Made by a program: the position numbers and the translations under genes. Positions 62,641 to 64,000 of a stretch of 64,000 nucleotides of DNA are shown piece after piece (positions within the stretch are counted from its first letter, which is position 1; each line of letters starts with the position of its first letter). The notes beneath the pieces were generated by a model. The model was not told the origin of the DNA. It saw only the letters and a program-made list of their open reading frames with translations, and made no database searches. This DNA comes from Amaranthus tricolor (Eukaryota > Streptophyta > Magnoliopsida > Caryophyllales > Amaranthaceae): contig NC_080047.1 in NCBI RefSeq assembly GCF_026212465.1, positions 42,938,059-43,002,058 on the forward strand, given 5' to 3'.

Positions 62641-64000
62641 AATTCCCCCTTTTTGATGAGGACAAACTTTATAAACAAACTTAAGTAAAAAAGAGTAAAA
62701 CAAAATTCTTAAAGCATACTAGAGATTAAAGCAACTCTAAATAACTTAGCAAATAACAAAATTCTTAAGTAATATGTTTAAAAATTTTCAAAATTAATTA
62801 ATCTAAAACTTAAATGAAATAAACTAAAATTAATTAAACTGACATAATTAAACTAACATAATAAAACTAACACAAATTATTAAGTATTTTCCATCAACTT
62901 GAAAACACAGATAATCATTAAGCTAGCATAAACTCAGCACATTATCATCAATAAGAAACAATATAAATCAACCAAGATATGTTACTGTGTATTCACTGCT
63001 CTTCTTAAGTTTGTGCATAATCTTCCCTCTTTTGTCATCAATCAAAAAGAATTGGGGTTATCAAACCTCAGCACAAACCATATAGATTTGTCAGTGATGA
63101 AAGCAAGAAACAATAATAAAAGGATGCACCATAAAAAGTAATCAAATCTGCATATTGTTAGTTGCCACAGACCATTAATAAAAGCAAAGAAAGAAAAGTA
63201 CCAATTGTTCAACATTACAACAACAATGTACCCCAAATGGTACAAAGTAAAAGGTGAAATTGTTTGTGAAATGTAACAGCCAATCAAATCTTAAAAACAT
63301 AGGGAGAGGGTTCAAGGGGCAGTCTCTTCTTCATTCACATATTCGGTCTGCACTTCTACTGTATCCAACTTTGCACCAAGACGATGCTCCATCATGGTCA
63401 GTTGATCAACAATTGAAGTGAGTGAGACACGAACTTCATCTTGAAAAGCACTGAATTGAGACTGTAGATCATTAAGCTTGGAGAGAACAGAATGTGAAGA
63501 TACTGTAGGAATAGGATCAGCACAACCAATACCAGGAGATGATGGAAATGGTGGTGGTGTAAAGTGAATAGGTGATGGAGGTGGTGATGAAGTTTGATTT
63601 GGTGGTGGAGTGGTTGGCTTGGGTGAGAGAGGTTCGTTTGAAGTAGGCTCAGGAATGGTTTCAGAAGTGATATCATCAACCGTTACAGCCTTTTGTTTTG
63701 AGCAAGCCTCCTACTCTTCCTTTGAATAGCTTTACCCTTCCTCCTTAAGGCAATCACAACCTCTTCATCACTGGAATCATGACAGAGATCATGAGGCACT
63801 TCTTCTCCTAAAGCTTCTTCCTCTCCTTGTTCCCCCTCAGTTCTTGTCCCCTCCTCCTGTTCCCCTTCTTCATTGGGAACAGGCCCTTGTTCTTCCTCCT
63901 CTACTTCTTTTTCTTTTTATTTTTCTTCTTCTTCTTTTTCTTTCTTTTTTTTTATTTCCTTTTCAATTTCTTCTTCTTCTTCATCTATTTCCTCCTCATC
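62641..64000 (-). mobile_element. 3' internal region of the minus-strand LTR retrotransposon (partial)
   Basis: After the purine tract, about 670 bases lack coding sense. From the stop at 63312-63314 a minus-strand frame runs to about 63695. It is Pro/Ser/Thr-rich (TTPPPNQTSSPPPSPIHF) with a short coiled-coil-like tail containing LSKLNDLQSQFSAFQ. A frameshift near 63690 links to a very acidic stretch (Glu-rich with Lys runs) up to the window edge, with a TAA near 63918. No RT or integrase motif is inside the window. It may be an extra 3' ORF as in SIRE/Maximus-type copia elements, or the variable end of a gag-like protein in a non-autonomous element. Confidence 0.6.

Noticed and set aside
63398..63679. 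Minus-strand His/Leu-rich frame of 93 residues
   Set aside because: Out-of-frame shadow of the Pro/Ser-rich retroelement frame on the same strand.
1..64000. CRISPR arrays, bacterial operons, rRNA or tRNA genes
   Set aside because: None seen by eye. The tandem repeats lack unique regular spacers, and intron-rich genes show a plant nuclear genome.

Overview
The window is plant nuclear DNA from a dicot. It is AT-rich, its genes have many short exons with GT-AG introns, and LTR retrotransposons, CACTA, hAT, Mutator-like and Stowaway elements fill most of the rest. Several repeats recall Caryophyllales/Amaranthaceae genomes, but that placement is a weak impression. There are four apparently intact genes and one probably broken one. 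Every gene model was assembled by hand from splice sites and family knowledge, and each closes in frame.

Layout. 1-8546: a nest of three transposons. An inverted-repeat (Mutator-like?) element holding an F-box fragment was entered by a degenerate Ty1/copia element (1131-8482), which was entered by a non-autonomous CACTA element (3635-5640). 8847-22329 (+): a 33-exon CENP-E-like kinesin of the KIN-7 family. 23525-26096 (+): a four-exon secreted GDSL esterase/lipase. 27121-29702 (-): EMG1/NEP1, an 18S rRNA pseudouridine methyltransferase, with a 5'UTR intron reaching about 31462. 32361-40148 (+): NOL10/ENP2, a WD40 nucleolar protein of the small-subunit processome. 40.1-45.4 kb: intergenic repeats and a hAT transposase remnant. 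45437-50602: a 5'-truncated CACTA element with decayed transposase genes. 52177-53378 (+): a bHLH gene of the iron-response (Ib) type, truncated at the C-terminus. 53.4-61.4 kb: gene-poor DNA with an inverted pair of 0.75 kb LTR-like repeats and a Mutator-type foldback MITE. 61446-64000: the 3' LTR and 3' internal region of a large minus-strand LTR retrotransposon that runs off the window.

How the genes relate. EMG1 and NOL10 are head-to-head and both act in nucleolar 18S rRNA maturation. Their shared upstream region holds a telo-box and a TGGGC element, as expected for co-regulated ribosome-biogenesis genes. The kinesin has an E2F-type site about 150 bp upstream of its start codon, which fits a cell-cycle role. 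No undescribed multi-gene system was found. The most informative novelties are transposon architecture and how close it lies to gene promoters and introns.
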